Part shown: positions 53,909-62,349 of the stretch, in pieces
Numbering within the stretch: the stretch's first letter is position 1
How the letters are laid out: the number at the start of each line of letters is the position of its first letter
Source: CALBPI01 sp038533155
GTDB taxonomy: Bacteria; Pseudomonadota; Gammaproteobacteria; Steroidobacterales; Woeseiaceae
Assembly: GCA_038533155.1 (NCBI GenBank)
Contig: JBCAZH010000011.1
Location: 1-64,000, forward strand
Direction of reading: 5' to 3'
Length of the DNA: 64,000 nucleotides
The notes under the pieces: model-generated
What the model was told of the DNA's origin: nothing
Database searches by the model: none
The model's input: the letters and a program-made list of their open reading frames with translations, nothing else
Program-made: the position numbers and the translations under genes

Positions 53909-54994
53909 ATGGCCACCTCGGAAGAACGCACAGCTCGGAAAATCGATAGCTACCTGCTTGAGACCGTTAAGTCAGGTGGGTCGGATCTTCACTTCATGGC
54001 TGGCGACCCTGCGCGAATGAGAGTGCATGGCGAGCTGCGTGCGATGGGCAACAGCAATCTGACTCAGTCGCATGTTGAAGACGCGTTGTTTGAAATCATG
54101 ACGCCGTCGACCAAGCGGGTGTTCAACAAAGAAAACTCGGCTGACTTCGCGTACGAAATTCCCGGTGTGTCCCGTTTTCGCGTCAACGTGCTGCGCCAAC
54201 TCAATGGGATGGGAGCCGTCCTGCGGGCTATCCCAAGCCAAACCAAAACACTGGAAGAGTTGAGCATGCCGGCGGCGGTCAAAAATCTCTGCCGACAGCC
54301 CCAAGGGCTCATCCTGGTGACCGGCAAAACCGGATCCGGGAAGTCCACGACACTGGCGGCGATGATCAATGAACTCAACGATCGACTCAAAGGACACATC
54401 CTTACGATTGAGGACCCGATCGAATTTGTTCACCAGCGTAAGGGCTGCTTGATCAGCCAACGCGAGATCGGCAAACACAGCAAGAGCTTTGCCGCAGCCC
54501 TGCACTCGGCATTGCGCGAAGACCCCGACATCATTCTGGTGGGTGAGATGCGCGATCTCGAAACCATCAGCATCGCGGTCACCGCCGCCGAGATGGGCAT
54601 CCTCGTTATGGGCACCTTGCACACCAATGGCGCAGCGCCGACGATCGACCGGATCATCAATTCATTCCCGTCGGAAAAACAGGCGCAAATTCGCACGATG
54701 CTGTCGACGTCCCTGCGCGGGGTTGTGTCGCAACAGCTGGTGCCGACCAAGGGAAAACCCGGCAGGGTGGCGGCGCTTGAGATCATGGTCAATACGCCCG
54801 CGATCAGTAATTTGATTCGCCAAGGTAAAATCGACCAACTCGAAAATGCGATTCAGAGCGGTGCCGCGCAAGGGATGAAGACCATGGACAGTGCGCTTCA
54901 AGAGCTTTACGACACAGCGATGATCAGTGGCCGCGACGCCTACGAGAAGTCCATCAACAAGATCCGCTTCGCTAACGTCAAAGACAACACCTGA
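53909..54994 (+). CDS. PilT-family type IV pilus retraction ATPase (copy 2)
   Basis: A 361-residue paralogue of the gene before it: SGGSDLHFMAGDPARMRVHGE, Walker A GKTGSGKST, ILTIEDPIEF, Walker B IILVGEMRD, His box GTLHTNGA and GMKTMDSALQELYD. All ATPase motifs are intact. Tandem PilT-like genes often act as PilT plus PilU; here either copy may be PilU. No pilus structural or assembly gene (pilA, pilB, pilC, pilQ) occurs in the window. metG begins 19 bp after it. Confidence 0.9.
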   Translation: MATSEERTARKIDSYLLETVKSGGSDLHFMAGDPARMRVHGELRAMGNSNLTQSHVEDALFEIMTPSTKRVFNKENSADFAYEIPGVSRFRVNVLRQLNGMGAVLRAIPSQTKTLEELSMPAAVKNLCRQPQGLILVTGKTGSGKSTTLAAMINELNDRLKGHILTIEDPIEFVHQRKGCLISQREIGKHSKSFAAALHSALREDPDIILVGEMRDLETISIAVTAAEMGILVMGTLHTNGAAPTIDRIINSFPSEKQAQIRTMLSTSLRGVVSQQLVPTKGKPGRVAALEIMVNTPAISNLIRQGKIDQLENAIQSGAAQGMKTMDSALQELYDTAMISGRDAYEKSINKIRFANVKDNT

Positions 54995-55000
54995 ACGTGG

Positions 55001-55013
55001 CATAATCGCGGCG
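55001..55013 (+). promoter_or_regulatory. Extended -10 TGG-CATAAT, 7 bases before the metG ATG
   Basis: CATAAT at 55001-55006 preceded by TGG, in the 19-bp gap after the second PilT gene. No Shine-Dalgarno is present. Confidence 0.5.
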
Positions 55014-57008
55014 ATGAAACGCCGTATTTTAGTGACCAGTGCCCTTCCCTATGCGAATGGAGATATTCATCTCGGCCACCTAGTCGAGTATCTGCAGACG
55101 GACATCTGGGTGCGATTCATGCGTATGCAGGACCATGAGGTCCATTATGTGTGCGCAAGCGATGCACATGGCACACCAATAATGATCCGCGCGCGCCGCG
55201 AAGATATCTCGCCGGAGACGCTGGTAGACCGCTACCGCATGGCGCACCAGCAGGACTTTGCGGATTTCCAGATCGAGTTCGATCATTTCGGTTCAACACA
55301 CAGCGAAGAAAATGAAGCGTTGGTTTCGAGCATCTACGAACGCTTGGTCGAGGGTGGACACATCTACACCCGAACGATTAACCAAGCCTACGACGCCAGC
55401 GAAGGGATGTTCTTACCCGACCGGTTTGTCCGAGGAACCTGTCCGTCTTGTGGCGCGGCCGATCAATACGGGGATTCCTGCGAAAACTGCGGCAGTACTT
55501 ATACCCCCGCAGACCTCAAAGATCCGGTCTCCGTACTGTCGGGGCAACCGCCGGAGTATCGTGACAGCGAGCACTACTTCTTCAAGCTTGCAACGTTTGA
55601 GCGGTTCCTGAAGGAATGGCTTGATGAAAGCTTGTTGGACGACAGCGTCGTCGCGAAACTGAGGGAGTGGTTTGATGCGGGGTTGGCAGACTGGGACGTA
55701 TCCCGAGATGCGCCCTATTTCGGCTTCAAGATCCCAGGGACTGAAGATAAGTTTTTCTACGTCTGGCTCGATGCACCGATCGGGTACTTCGCGAGCTTCA
55801 AGGCGCTGTGCGAGCGCGAAGGACTAAACTTCGATGAATGGATGAGTCCCGATACCGACACCGAGCTCTACCACTTTATCGGCAAGGACATCATGTACTT
55901 CCACGCCTTGTTCTGGCCCGCGGTTTTGAAAGGGGCTGGGTTGAGGACTCCGACCAGTGTGTTCGCGCACGGTTTCCTGACGGTCAACGGCAAGAAGATG
56001 TCTAAGTCACGGGGCACGTTTATTCGAGCCCGTACCTACCTCGAGCATTTCGCACCGGATTACCTTCGCTACTACTACGCCGGCAAACTGGGTGCGGGAA
56101 TCGACGACATTGATCTCAACCTCGAGGACTTCGTTGCTCGGGTGAACTCGGATCTGGTCGGGAAGTTCGTTAACATCGCCAGCCGTTGCGCAAGCTTCAT
56201 TACGCGCAACCACGACGGCCAGCTCGCGGACGCGTTGCCTGACCCTGCGTTGTATCAACAGTTCATTGACGCAGGCGTCACCATAGCTTCGTGTTACGAG
56301 TCGCGGCAATTTTCCAGGGCGATGCGAGAGATCATGCGACTCGCCGATCTTGCCAATCAGTACATTGACACACACAAGCCCTGGGTCCTCGCGAAATCGG
56401 AAGACTCTCGCGCTGAAGTGCAACCCGTGTGCACGCAAGGACTCAACTGCTTTCGCGCGCTGGCGATCTATCTCGCCCCGGTTTTGCCTGAAATTGCTGA
56501 CAAAACAAGAACATTGTTTGGCGAAACCGCTTGGAGTTGGCAGTCCGCTGCAGCGCCTGTTGTCGGCGCATCGATCGTCCCGTTCCAACCAATGTTATCG
56601 AGGGTCGACGGCAAACAAGTGACTGCATTGGTCGAAGCTTCGACCGAACAAGCCGAACCGGAGAAGCCAGCGCTGGAGCTTGCGCCAGAAATCGACATCA
56701 ATGCGTTTATGTCTGTCGACCTCCGAATCGCGAAGATCGTCGAAGCCGAGCAAGTCGACGGCGCGGATAAGTTGCTACGAATGGTTTTGGACCTTGGTGG
56801 CGAACAGAGGCAGGTGTTCTCGGGCATCAAGTCTGCCTACGATCCGAAAGACTTGGTTGGACGACTGACGGTCATGGTCGCCAATTTGAAGCCACGAAAA
56901 ATGCGATTCGGACTGTCACAAGGCATGGTGTTGGCGGCTGGCGACGGCTCTGGAATCTATCTGTTGTCGCCCGACTCAGGGGCGACACCAGGCATGCGGG
57001 TCAAGTAG
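55014..57008 (+). CDS. metG: Methionyl-tRNA synthetase
   Basis: Class I synthetase, dimeric long form. 664 residues: HIGH-type PYANGDIHLGHL (about 12-23), zinc knuckle CPSCGAADQYGDSCENCG, KMSKSRGTF, anticodon domain, and a C-terminal tRNA-binding (EMAP-like) domain (about 555-664, with DLRIAKIVEAEQVDGADKLLRMVLDLG). ATG 55014 is 7 bases from an extended -10. Upstream frame extension enters the PilT gene and is rejected. Confidence 0.98.
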   Translation: MKRRILVTSALPYANGDIHLGHLVEYLQTDIWVRFMRMQDHEVHYVCASDAHGTPIMIRARREDISPETLVDRYRMAHQQDFADFQIEFDHFGSTHSEENEALVSSIYERLVEGGHIYTRTINQAYDASEGMFLPDRFVRGTCPSCGAADQYGDSCENCGSTYTPADLKDPVSVLSGQPPEYRDSEHYFFKLATFERFLKEWLDESLLDDSVVAKLREWFDAGLADWDVSRDAPYFGFKIPGTEDKFFYVWLDAPIGYFASFKALCEREGLNFDEWMSPDTDTELYHFIGKDIMYFHALFWPAVLKGAGLRTPTSVFAHGFLTVNGKKMSKSRGTFIRARTYLEHFAPDYLRYYYAGKLGAGIDDIDLNLEDFVARVNSDLVGKFVNIASRCASFITRNHDGQLADALPDPALYQQFIDAGVTIASCYESRQFSRAMREIMRLADLANQYIDTHKPWVLAKSEDSRAEVQPVCTQGLNCFRALAIYLAPVLPEIADKTRTLFGETAWSWQSAAAPVVGASIVPFQPMLSRVDGKQVTALVEASTEQAEPEKPALELAPEIDINAFMSVDLRIAKIVEAEQVDGADKLLRMVLDLGGEQRQVFSGIKSAYDPKDLVGRLTVMVANLKPRKMRFGLSQGMVLAAGDGSGIYLLSPDSGATPGMRVK

Positions 57009-57026
57009 CGGCACCGGGGGCGGTAC

Positions 57027-57611
57027 ATGCAGGAATGGTTGCTGATACTGGTAAGCACCGTTCTCGTGAACAACTTCGTGTTGGCACGGTTCCTCGGTTT
57101 GTGCCCGTTCCTCGGCGCAACACAACAGCTTGAAACCGCGACAGGCATTTCGATCGCTACCGCATTTGTGTTGACGTTGTCTGCCGGCAGCGCCTACCTG
57201 CTCGAGCACTGGGTCCTGATTCCTCTCGAGCTCACTTACCTTAGGACCCTCACGTTCATTCTTGTGATTGCGTCTTTGGTCCAGTTCACCGAACTCACGA
57301 TCCGCCGAGTGAGCCCTGTGTTAGAACAGACCCTCGGGATCTACTTGCCACTCATTACAACCAACTGTGCCGTCCTGGGCGTCGCTTTACTCAACCTGCA
57401 AACAGCAGAGTCGTTTATCGAAGCCCTTTGGTACGGCTTCGGCGCGGCAGTCGGTTTCGGTTTGGTCACACTGATGTTTGCTGCCATCCGCGACCGAATC
57501 GAAACGCCGCAGATTCCGGTCCCACTGCGTGGCGCGGCGATCGCTCTGGTCACCGCCGGCATCATGTCGCTTGCATTCATGGGCTTCAAGGGTATGGGGC
57601 AAGTCGGATGA
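57027..57611 (+). CDS. rsxA: Rnf/Rsx complex subunit A
   Basis: Six-segment inner-membrane subunit of the Rnf ion-translocating ferredoxin:NAD+ oxidoreductase (Rsx in enterobacteria, where it also helps switch off SoxR). 194 residues with NNFVLARFLGLCPFLGA, THE RnfA signature with a Cys for the membrane Fe-S centre, and TNCAVLGVALL. It starts 18 bp after metG; the rsxB ATG overlaps its stop. Confidence 0.96.
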   Translation: MQEWLLILVSTVLVNNFVLARFLGLCPFLGATQQLETATGISIATAFVLTLSAGSAYLLEHWVLIPLELTYLRTLTFILVIASLVQFTELTIRRVSPVLEQTLGIYLPLITTNCAVLGVALLNLQTAESFIEALWYGFGAAVGFGLVTLMFAAIRDRIETPQIPVPLRGAAIALVTAGIMSLAFMGFKGMGQVG

Positions 57612-58117
57612 GCGTTTTGAACGCCGCGTTGGTGCTCGGTGGGATCGCAACACTCTGCGGGCTGGTGCTTACTCTGGCGGCTCGAGCGCTGCCCCGCGAC
57701 GCAGACACTCTGGTCGAACAAATCGACGCGCTACTACCACAAACACAGTGTGCGCAATGCGGATTCCCTGGATGCCGACCGTACGCGCAAGCGATCGCAA
57801 ACCGAGAAACGGACATCAATCGCTGTCCGCCGGGCGGGCAACGGACCATCGACGAACTTGCCCGTCTGCTGAATCGACCATCGCAACCACTCGCCGACGG
57901 GCTACACGAGGCACCGGATGCCTTGGCCGTTATCGACGAGTCGCGCTGCATCGGATGCGCCCGCTGTCTGCCCGCCTGCCCAGTCGATGCGATCATTGGT
58001 GCACATCAATGGATGCATACTGTGGTTGCCGATCTCTGCACCGGCTGTGAGCTGTGCATTGAGCCTTGCCCGGTCGACTGTATCTCCATGGTCGAGAATC
58101 GAGAGGATCAGGCGTGA
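57608..58117 (+). CDS. rsxB: Rnf/Rsx complex subunit B
   Basis: Fe-S electron entry subunit, 169 residues. An N-terminal membrane anchor (about 5-25) is followed by the CAQCGFPGC cluster motif and two ferredoxin-type 4Fe-4S sites, CIGCARCLPACPVDAI and CTGCELCIEPCPVDCI. ATG overlaps the rsxA stop and rsxC overlaps its own stop; tightly coupled operon. Confidence 0.95.
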   Translation: MSVLNAALVLGGIATLCGLVLTLAARALPRDADTLVEQIDALLPQTQCAQCGFPGCRPYAQAIANRETDINRCPPGGQRTIDELARLLNRPSQPLADGLHEAPDALAVIDESRCIGCARCLPACPVDAIIGAHQWMHTVVADLCTGCELCIEPCPVDCISMVENREDQA

Positions 58118-59634
58118 CCAGCGCACCCACGGCCAATCTCTTTCGCTTACCGGGCGGACTGCGACTACCAGCCAACAAAAAGCAATCCGCGACCGGTCAA
58201 ATCATCGATGTACCGATACCTCGGCGATTGATCGTGTCGCTGCGGCAGCACGCAGGCAATGCGGCGACACCCATTGTCGACGTGGGTGATCAAGTTCTTA
58301 AAGGCCAACGAATCGCCAAGGCGGACGGCGCTTTCAGCGCGCATTTACACGCCCCGACGTCCGGTGTGATCAGCGCGATCGAGCCTCACGATGTTCCGGG
58401 ACGCAACCCCATGGCAGTGCCCTGCGTTGTGATCGACGCGGACGGGCAGGATGAAACGATCGAATCGCCGCCTGTAATCTCGAACCCCTTTGGCACGCCG
58501 CCGGAGACTCTGCGACAGGCAATAGGAGATGCCGGAATCGTAGGTTTGGGTGGCGCCGCATTTCCGACTTACGCCAAGCTTCGGCAAGCGGACGCATCCG
58601 GCATCGATACACTGATACTGAATGGTGTGGAGTGTGAGCCCTTCATTTCCTGTGACGATGCGTTGATGCGACATCACGCCAGCGAAATTCTCTACGGCGC
58701 ACGCATCCTCGTGCAGGCGCTGTCGTTGAAACAGTGCTTCGTCGGGGTCGAATCAGACAAACCTGACGCGTGGGATGCTTTCAATGCCGCAGCGGCCATC
58801 GACAATAACGAGCAGTTGGTCATGGTCAAGATTCCGACCATTTACCCATCGGGCGGCGAAGACCAACTCGTTTACTTATTGACGGGTCGCGAGGTTCCGA
58901 CGGGCGGATTCCCGAGCGATATCGGTGCGCTTGTTCACAACGTAGCCACAGCAGCGAGTGTCGCGAACCTTGCGCTAACGGGCATGCCACTGACCGAGCG
59001 AATCGTCACGGTAACGGGCGATGGGGTCGCCAATCCCGGAAACTACAGAGTGCGATTTGGGACACCGATCGCCGCCGTGATCGAAGCGGCCGGCGGCTAC
59101 ACTGAGGCGGCCCATCACCTGATTATGGGCGGCCCAATGACCGGGGTTCCGATCCACGACGATGGCATGCCGGTCGTGCAGCGCTGCAACTGCATACTCG
59201 TAAGCGGTCAATCGATTTCGGTCGGGCAATCGCGCGAGCCGGAGCGTCCGTGTATCCGGTGTGGCGAATGCGCAAGGATCTGTCCGGTTCGGCTTCAGCC
59301 ACAGCAGTTACATCGGACGCACACCATCGGAAATCGTGATGACCTAGCGGGCCTTGGCCTTCGCGACTGTATCGAGTGCGGCTGCTGCGATCTCGTCTGT
59401 CCAAGTCACATTCCTTTGACACAGACCTTTCGCGACGCCAAGGCACAACAGCAACTCGACCATTATGAACGGGAGCGGGCGGAGCGAGCGCGCGACCGTT
59501 TCGAGCGCCGGCAGCAACGAGATACCGATCGGGAGAGTAGCGAGGCGAGTCGTTTGTCATCGCTGAAAGACAAGGCAAGTCGAGATGCGATCGCGGAAAT
59601 CTTGGCGCGGAAGAAGCGGAGCGAAGATCCGTGA
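58114..59634 (+). CDS. rsxC: Rnf/Rsx complex subunit C
   Basis: NADH-side subunit with flavin and Fe-S centres. 506 residues: RnfC N-terminal beta-domain with GNAATPIVDVGDQVLKGQ, GLGGAAFPTYAKL nucleotide loop, NGVECEPFISCDDALM, and two 4Fe-4S motifs CIRCGECARICPV and CIECGCCDLVCPS. The Ala/Lys-rich C-terminal tail of the enterobacterial protein is short here (charged helix 445-506). GTG overlaps the rsxB stop. Confidence 0.95.
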   Translation: MTSAPTANLFRLPGGLRLPANKKQSATGQIIDVPIPRRLIVSLRQHAGNAATPIVDVGDQVLKGQRIAKADGAFSAHLHAPTSGVISAIEPHDVPGRNPMAVPCVVIDADGQDETIESPPVISNPFGTPPETLRQAIGDAGIVGLGGAAFPTYAKLRQADASGIDTLILNGVECEPFISCDDALMRHHASEILYGARILVQALSLKQCFVGVESDKPDAWDAFNAAAAIDNNEQLVMVKIPTIYPSGGEDQLVYLLTGREVPTGGFPSDIGALVHNVATAASVANLALTGMPLTERIVTVTGDGVANPGNYRVRFGTPIAAVIEAAGGYTEAAHHLIMGGPMTGVPIHDDGMPVVQRCNCILVSGQSISVGQSREPERPCIRCGECARICPVRLQPQQLHRTHTIGNRDDLAGLGLRDCIECGCCDLVCPSHIPLTQTFRDAKAQQQLDHYERERAERARDRFERRQQRDTDRESSEASRLSSLKDKASRDAIAEILARKKRSEDP

Positions 59635-60668
59635 AGTGGTCGTCCCCGACGTTACCTTTTCTTCGGCCGGTAACCGGAGTCGGTGCAATGATGCGGGAAG
59701 TGTGTTTTGCGCTCATACCCGCGGTGATCCTATATTTCGTGTTTTTCGGATTCGGCATCCTGTTCAATCTGTTGTTGTGCATCGTGCTCTGCGCTGGTTT
59801 CGAGGCACTCGCTCTCCGTTTACAAAATCAGCCCGTCAATGTCGTGCTCAGCGATTACAGTGTCTGCCTGACTGGCGCATTACTTGCCCTCGCGCTGCCG
59901 CCCTATCTGCCGATCTACGTCACCGTGTTTGCCTGCGCGTTTGCCGTATTGCTCGCCAAACATGCTTACGGGGGGATTGGATTCAACCCATTTAATCCCG
60001 CGATGGTCGGTTACGTTGCCGCACTGGTTTGTTTCCCAGCTGAGATGTCGACTTGGCTACCTCCGGGCCTGGGCGACCTCGACTACGTCCTGCCAACAAT
60101 CGGGCAACGCCTAAGTTACATCTTTAGCGGCGGGTGGCCCGAGGCGGTCAGTGTTGAAGCTGTCACGCGAGCCACACCGCTCGATATCGTGCGCACGGGT
60201 TTAAGAGCGAGTCAGACCTTCGGTGAGGTCCGCAACTCGCCGTTGTTTGGCACGTTTGGAGGCTATGGCTGGGAGTGGGTCGGTAACGGGATTATCGTCG
60301 GTGGCGTTTGGCTGCTCTACCGCGGCATCATTCGGTGGCACATACCGGTTGCGTTGATGGTCGGTATGCTCGCGCCCGCTACGATCGATTCCATGTTGAG
60401 CTCCGGCACAACACCCGGCCCCGCGTTCCATTTGTTCAGCGGCGCGACTCTGCTTGGGGCGTTTTTCATCGCGACCGATCCGGTCTCAGCCGCTACCAGC
60501 CCACGAGGTCGGCTCATCTTCGGATTTGGCATTGGCTTTACCGCATGGGCGATTCGAACTTGGGGTGGCTACCCCGACGGTATCGCGTTTGCTGTGTTGT
60601 TATGGAATGCAGCAGTTCCTCTGCTCGACCGATTTACTGCACCTAGGATTATGGGTCATGAGCGATAA
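59631..60668 (+). CDS. rsxD: Rnf/Rsx complex subunit D
   Basis: Multi-pass membrane subunit with covalent FMN and riboflavin. 345 residues; FMN-attachment SGAT (Thr) in HLFSGATLLGAFFIATDPVSAAT. About nine membrane segments. GTG overlaps the rsxC stop; rsxG overlaps its end by 11 bp. Confidence 0.95.
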   Translation: MKWSSPTLPFLRPVTGVGAMMREVCFALIPAVILYFVFFGFGILFNLLLCIVLCAGFEALALRLQNQPVNVVLSDYSVCLTGALLALALPPYLPIYVTVFACAFAVLLAKHAYGGIGFNPFNPAMVGYVAALVCFPAEMSTWLPPGLGDLDYVLPTIGQRLSYIFSGGWPEAVSVEAVTRATPLDIVRTGLRASQTFGEVRNSPLFGTFGGYGWEWVGNGIIVGGVWLLYRGIIRWHIPVALMVGMLAPATIDSMLSSGTTPGPAFHLFSGATLLGAFFIATDPVSAATSPRGRLIFGFGIGFTAWAIRTWGGYPDGIAFAVLLWNAAVPLLDRFTAPRIMGHER

Positions 60669-61287
60669 GTCAGTCAGCGTCGTTGGTGGTACCGCACGTC
60701 TCGTTGCCATCGCAGCGATTGCGGCGGTCATTGTCGCGCTCGCGTGGCAAGTTACGCGGCGGCCGATCGCGGAAAACTTGCACGCACAGCGGATGGCCGA
60801 GTTTTCTGCAGTTTTGGGCAGCGTGTCTTTCGATACGCTCGATTACGACAACTTCATGAGGATCGAAGCCCCCCATGATTTGCCCGGCGACGAGGCGGCG
60901 ATCATCTACACCGCGATGCGCGATGACCAAGTCGCCGCGTGGGTGTTTGTTGTACAAGCGGCTGGCTACAACGGACCGATACGGTTGATGATCGGTCTGA
61001 ATCCTGCACTCGATGTCACGGCGGTTCGCGTCCTCGAACACGCCGAGACACCAGGTCTCGCCGACGGCATCGAACGCTCGAAATCCGACTGGATTGACGG
61101 CTTCAACAATGAGCGAGTGGTCAACGAGTCAGACCCGCGTTGGGCGCTGCGTCAACAAGGTGGTGCGTTCGACAGTTTCACTGGTGCATCGATTACACCG
61201 AGAGCGATAGTGCACGCAGTTCGTGACACAGTCGCCTGGGCGAAGCGCAACTCGGAAGATCGACTGGGGACCAAAACCGATGACTGA
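60658..61287 (+). CDS. rsxG: Rnf/Rsx complex subunit G
   Basis: Single-pass subunit with periplasmic FMN domain. 209 residues: membrane anchor (about 12-33), then the domain with HAETPGLADGIE and the FMN-attachment Thr in SFTGASIT. ATG 60658; the stop overlaps rsxE. Confidence 0.94.
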   Translation: MSDKSVSVVGGTARLVAIAAIAAVIVALAWQVTRRPIAENLHAQRMAEFSAVLGSVSFDTLDYDNFMRIEAPHDLPGDEAAIIYTAMRDDQVAAWVFVVQAAGYNGPIRLMIGLNPALDVTAVRVLEHAETPGLADGIERSKSDWIDGFNNERVVNESDPRWALRQQGGAFDSFTGASITPRAIVHAVRDTVAWAKRNSEDRLGTKTDD

Positions 61288-61909
61288 CATCCGGTCAATC
61301 GTCTCGGACGGCCTGTGGCATAACAATGCCGGGATGGTTCAACTCCTCGGCTTGTGCCCACTGCTTGCCATATCGAATACGGCGGTCAATGCACTGGGGC
61401 TGGCACTGGCGACGCTGGCCGTGCTTACGCTGAGCAACGTCTTGGTGTCCCTTGCACGACCGCTGCTTCAACCTGAGATTCGAATTCCCGCTTATGTTCT
61501 GGTCATCGCGGCGCTAGTAACCGCAAGCGAGTTGATCTTCAACGCGTTTTTGCCAAGCCTGCATGCACGACTCGGCATCTTCCTTCCGCTGATCGTCACA
61601 AATTGTGCGATCGTCGCGAGAGCCGAAAGTTTCGCCTCTCGCCAATCACCCGGGCTCGCACTCGTGGATGGATTTGCCTACGGTTTAGGATTTGGCTGGG
61701 TCTTGGTAGTGATCGGTATCGCTCGAGAACTGATAGGCACGGGAACGGTCTTTGCAGGTTTGAATTTACTCATCCCCTCCATGCCTGCGACCGGTATCAC
61801 GATTACTGACGGGGGTATGTTGCTTGCGTTGCTGCCACCCGGTGCCTTCTTTGCTCTGGCCGCGTTGCTGGTTGTCAGAAACCTCATTCATGCCAAACGT
61901 GTGAGATAA
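61280..61909 (+). CDS. rsxE: Rnf/Rsx complex subunit E
   Basis: Six-segment membrane subunit homologous to rsxA. 209 residues: GMVQLLGLCPLLAISNT with the Fe-S Cys, IFLPLIVTNCAIVARAESFA and the C-terminal PPGAFFALAALL. ATG overlaps rsxG by 8 bp. It closes the A-B-C-D-G-E order; nth, which often follows it, is absent. Confidence 0.95.
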   Translation: MTDIRSIVSDGLWHNNAGMVQLLGLCPLLAISNTAVNALGLALATLAVLTLSNVLVSLARPLLQPEIRIPAYVLVIAALVTASELIFNAFLPSLHARLGIFLPLIVTNCAIVARAESFASRQSPGLALVDGFAYGLGFGWVLVVIGIARELIGTGTVFAGLNLLIPSMPATGITITDGGMLLALLPPGAFFALAALLVVRNLIHAKRVR

Positions 61910-61916
61910 TCGTTCG
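61905..61916 (+). promoter_or_regulatory. Extended -10 TGA-GATAAT, 6 bases before the DUF1841 ATG
   Basis: GATAAT at 61905-61910 preceded by TGA; it overlaps the last codons of rsxE. No Shine-Dalgarno. Confidence 0.45.
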
Positions 61917-62336
61917 ATGCTGTTTGGTAGTGATAGAGGCGAGCTCCGCCAGATGTATGTGCAGGCTTGGCGTCTCGCTAAGGCGGGGCAGCCGATGTCG
62001 GCACTGGAGCAGCAGATTGCGGCAGTGGTTGCCGATCACCCGGAGTATCAGTCGATGCTAGAAGCCAGCAACCACGTTGAGTTTCCCGTCGAAGAAGGAC
62101 ACACCAATCCTTTTCTTCACATGGGTTTGCATCTCGCCGTGCGCGAGCAAGTGTCGACCAACCGACCGGTAGGCATACGCGAGATCTACCAGCAACTCAC
62201 CGAAAAATTTAACGAACAGCATGCCGCGGAGCACGCAATGTCAGAGTGTCTCGCAGAGAGTCTTTGGGAAGCTCAGCGCGACAACGCCTTGCCCGACGAG
62301 ATGCGCTACCTTGAGAGACTAAGGCGGCTGCCGTGA
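61917..62336 (+). CDS. DUF1841 protein
   Basis: A 139-residue soluble helical protein matching DUF1841 (LEQQIAAVVADHPEYQ, NPFLHMGLHLAVREQVSTNRP, HAMSECLAESLWEAQR), a family common after the rnf genes in proteobacteria. It contains conserved His residues that may bind a metal; function unknown. Only 7 bp after rsxE. Confidence 0.88.
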   Translation: MLFGSDRGELRQMYVQAWRLAKAGQPMSALEQQIAAVVADHPEYQSMLEASNHVEFPVEEGHTNPFLHMGLHLAVREQVSTNRPVGIREIYQQLTEKFNEQHAAEHAMSECLAESLWEAQRDNALPDEMRYLERLRRLP

Positions 62337-62349
62337 AGGAATCCCAGTT

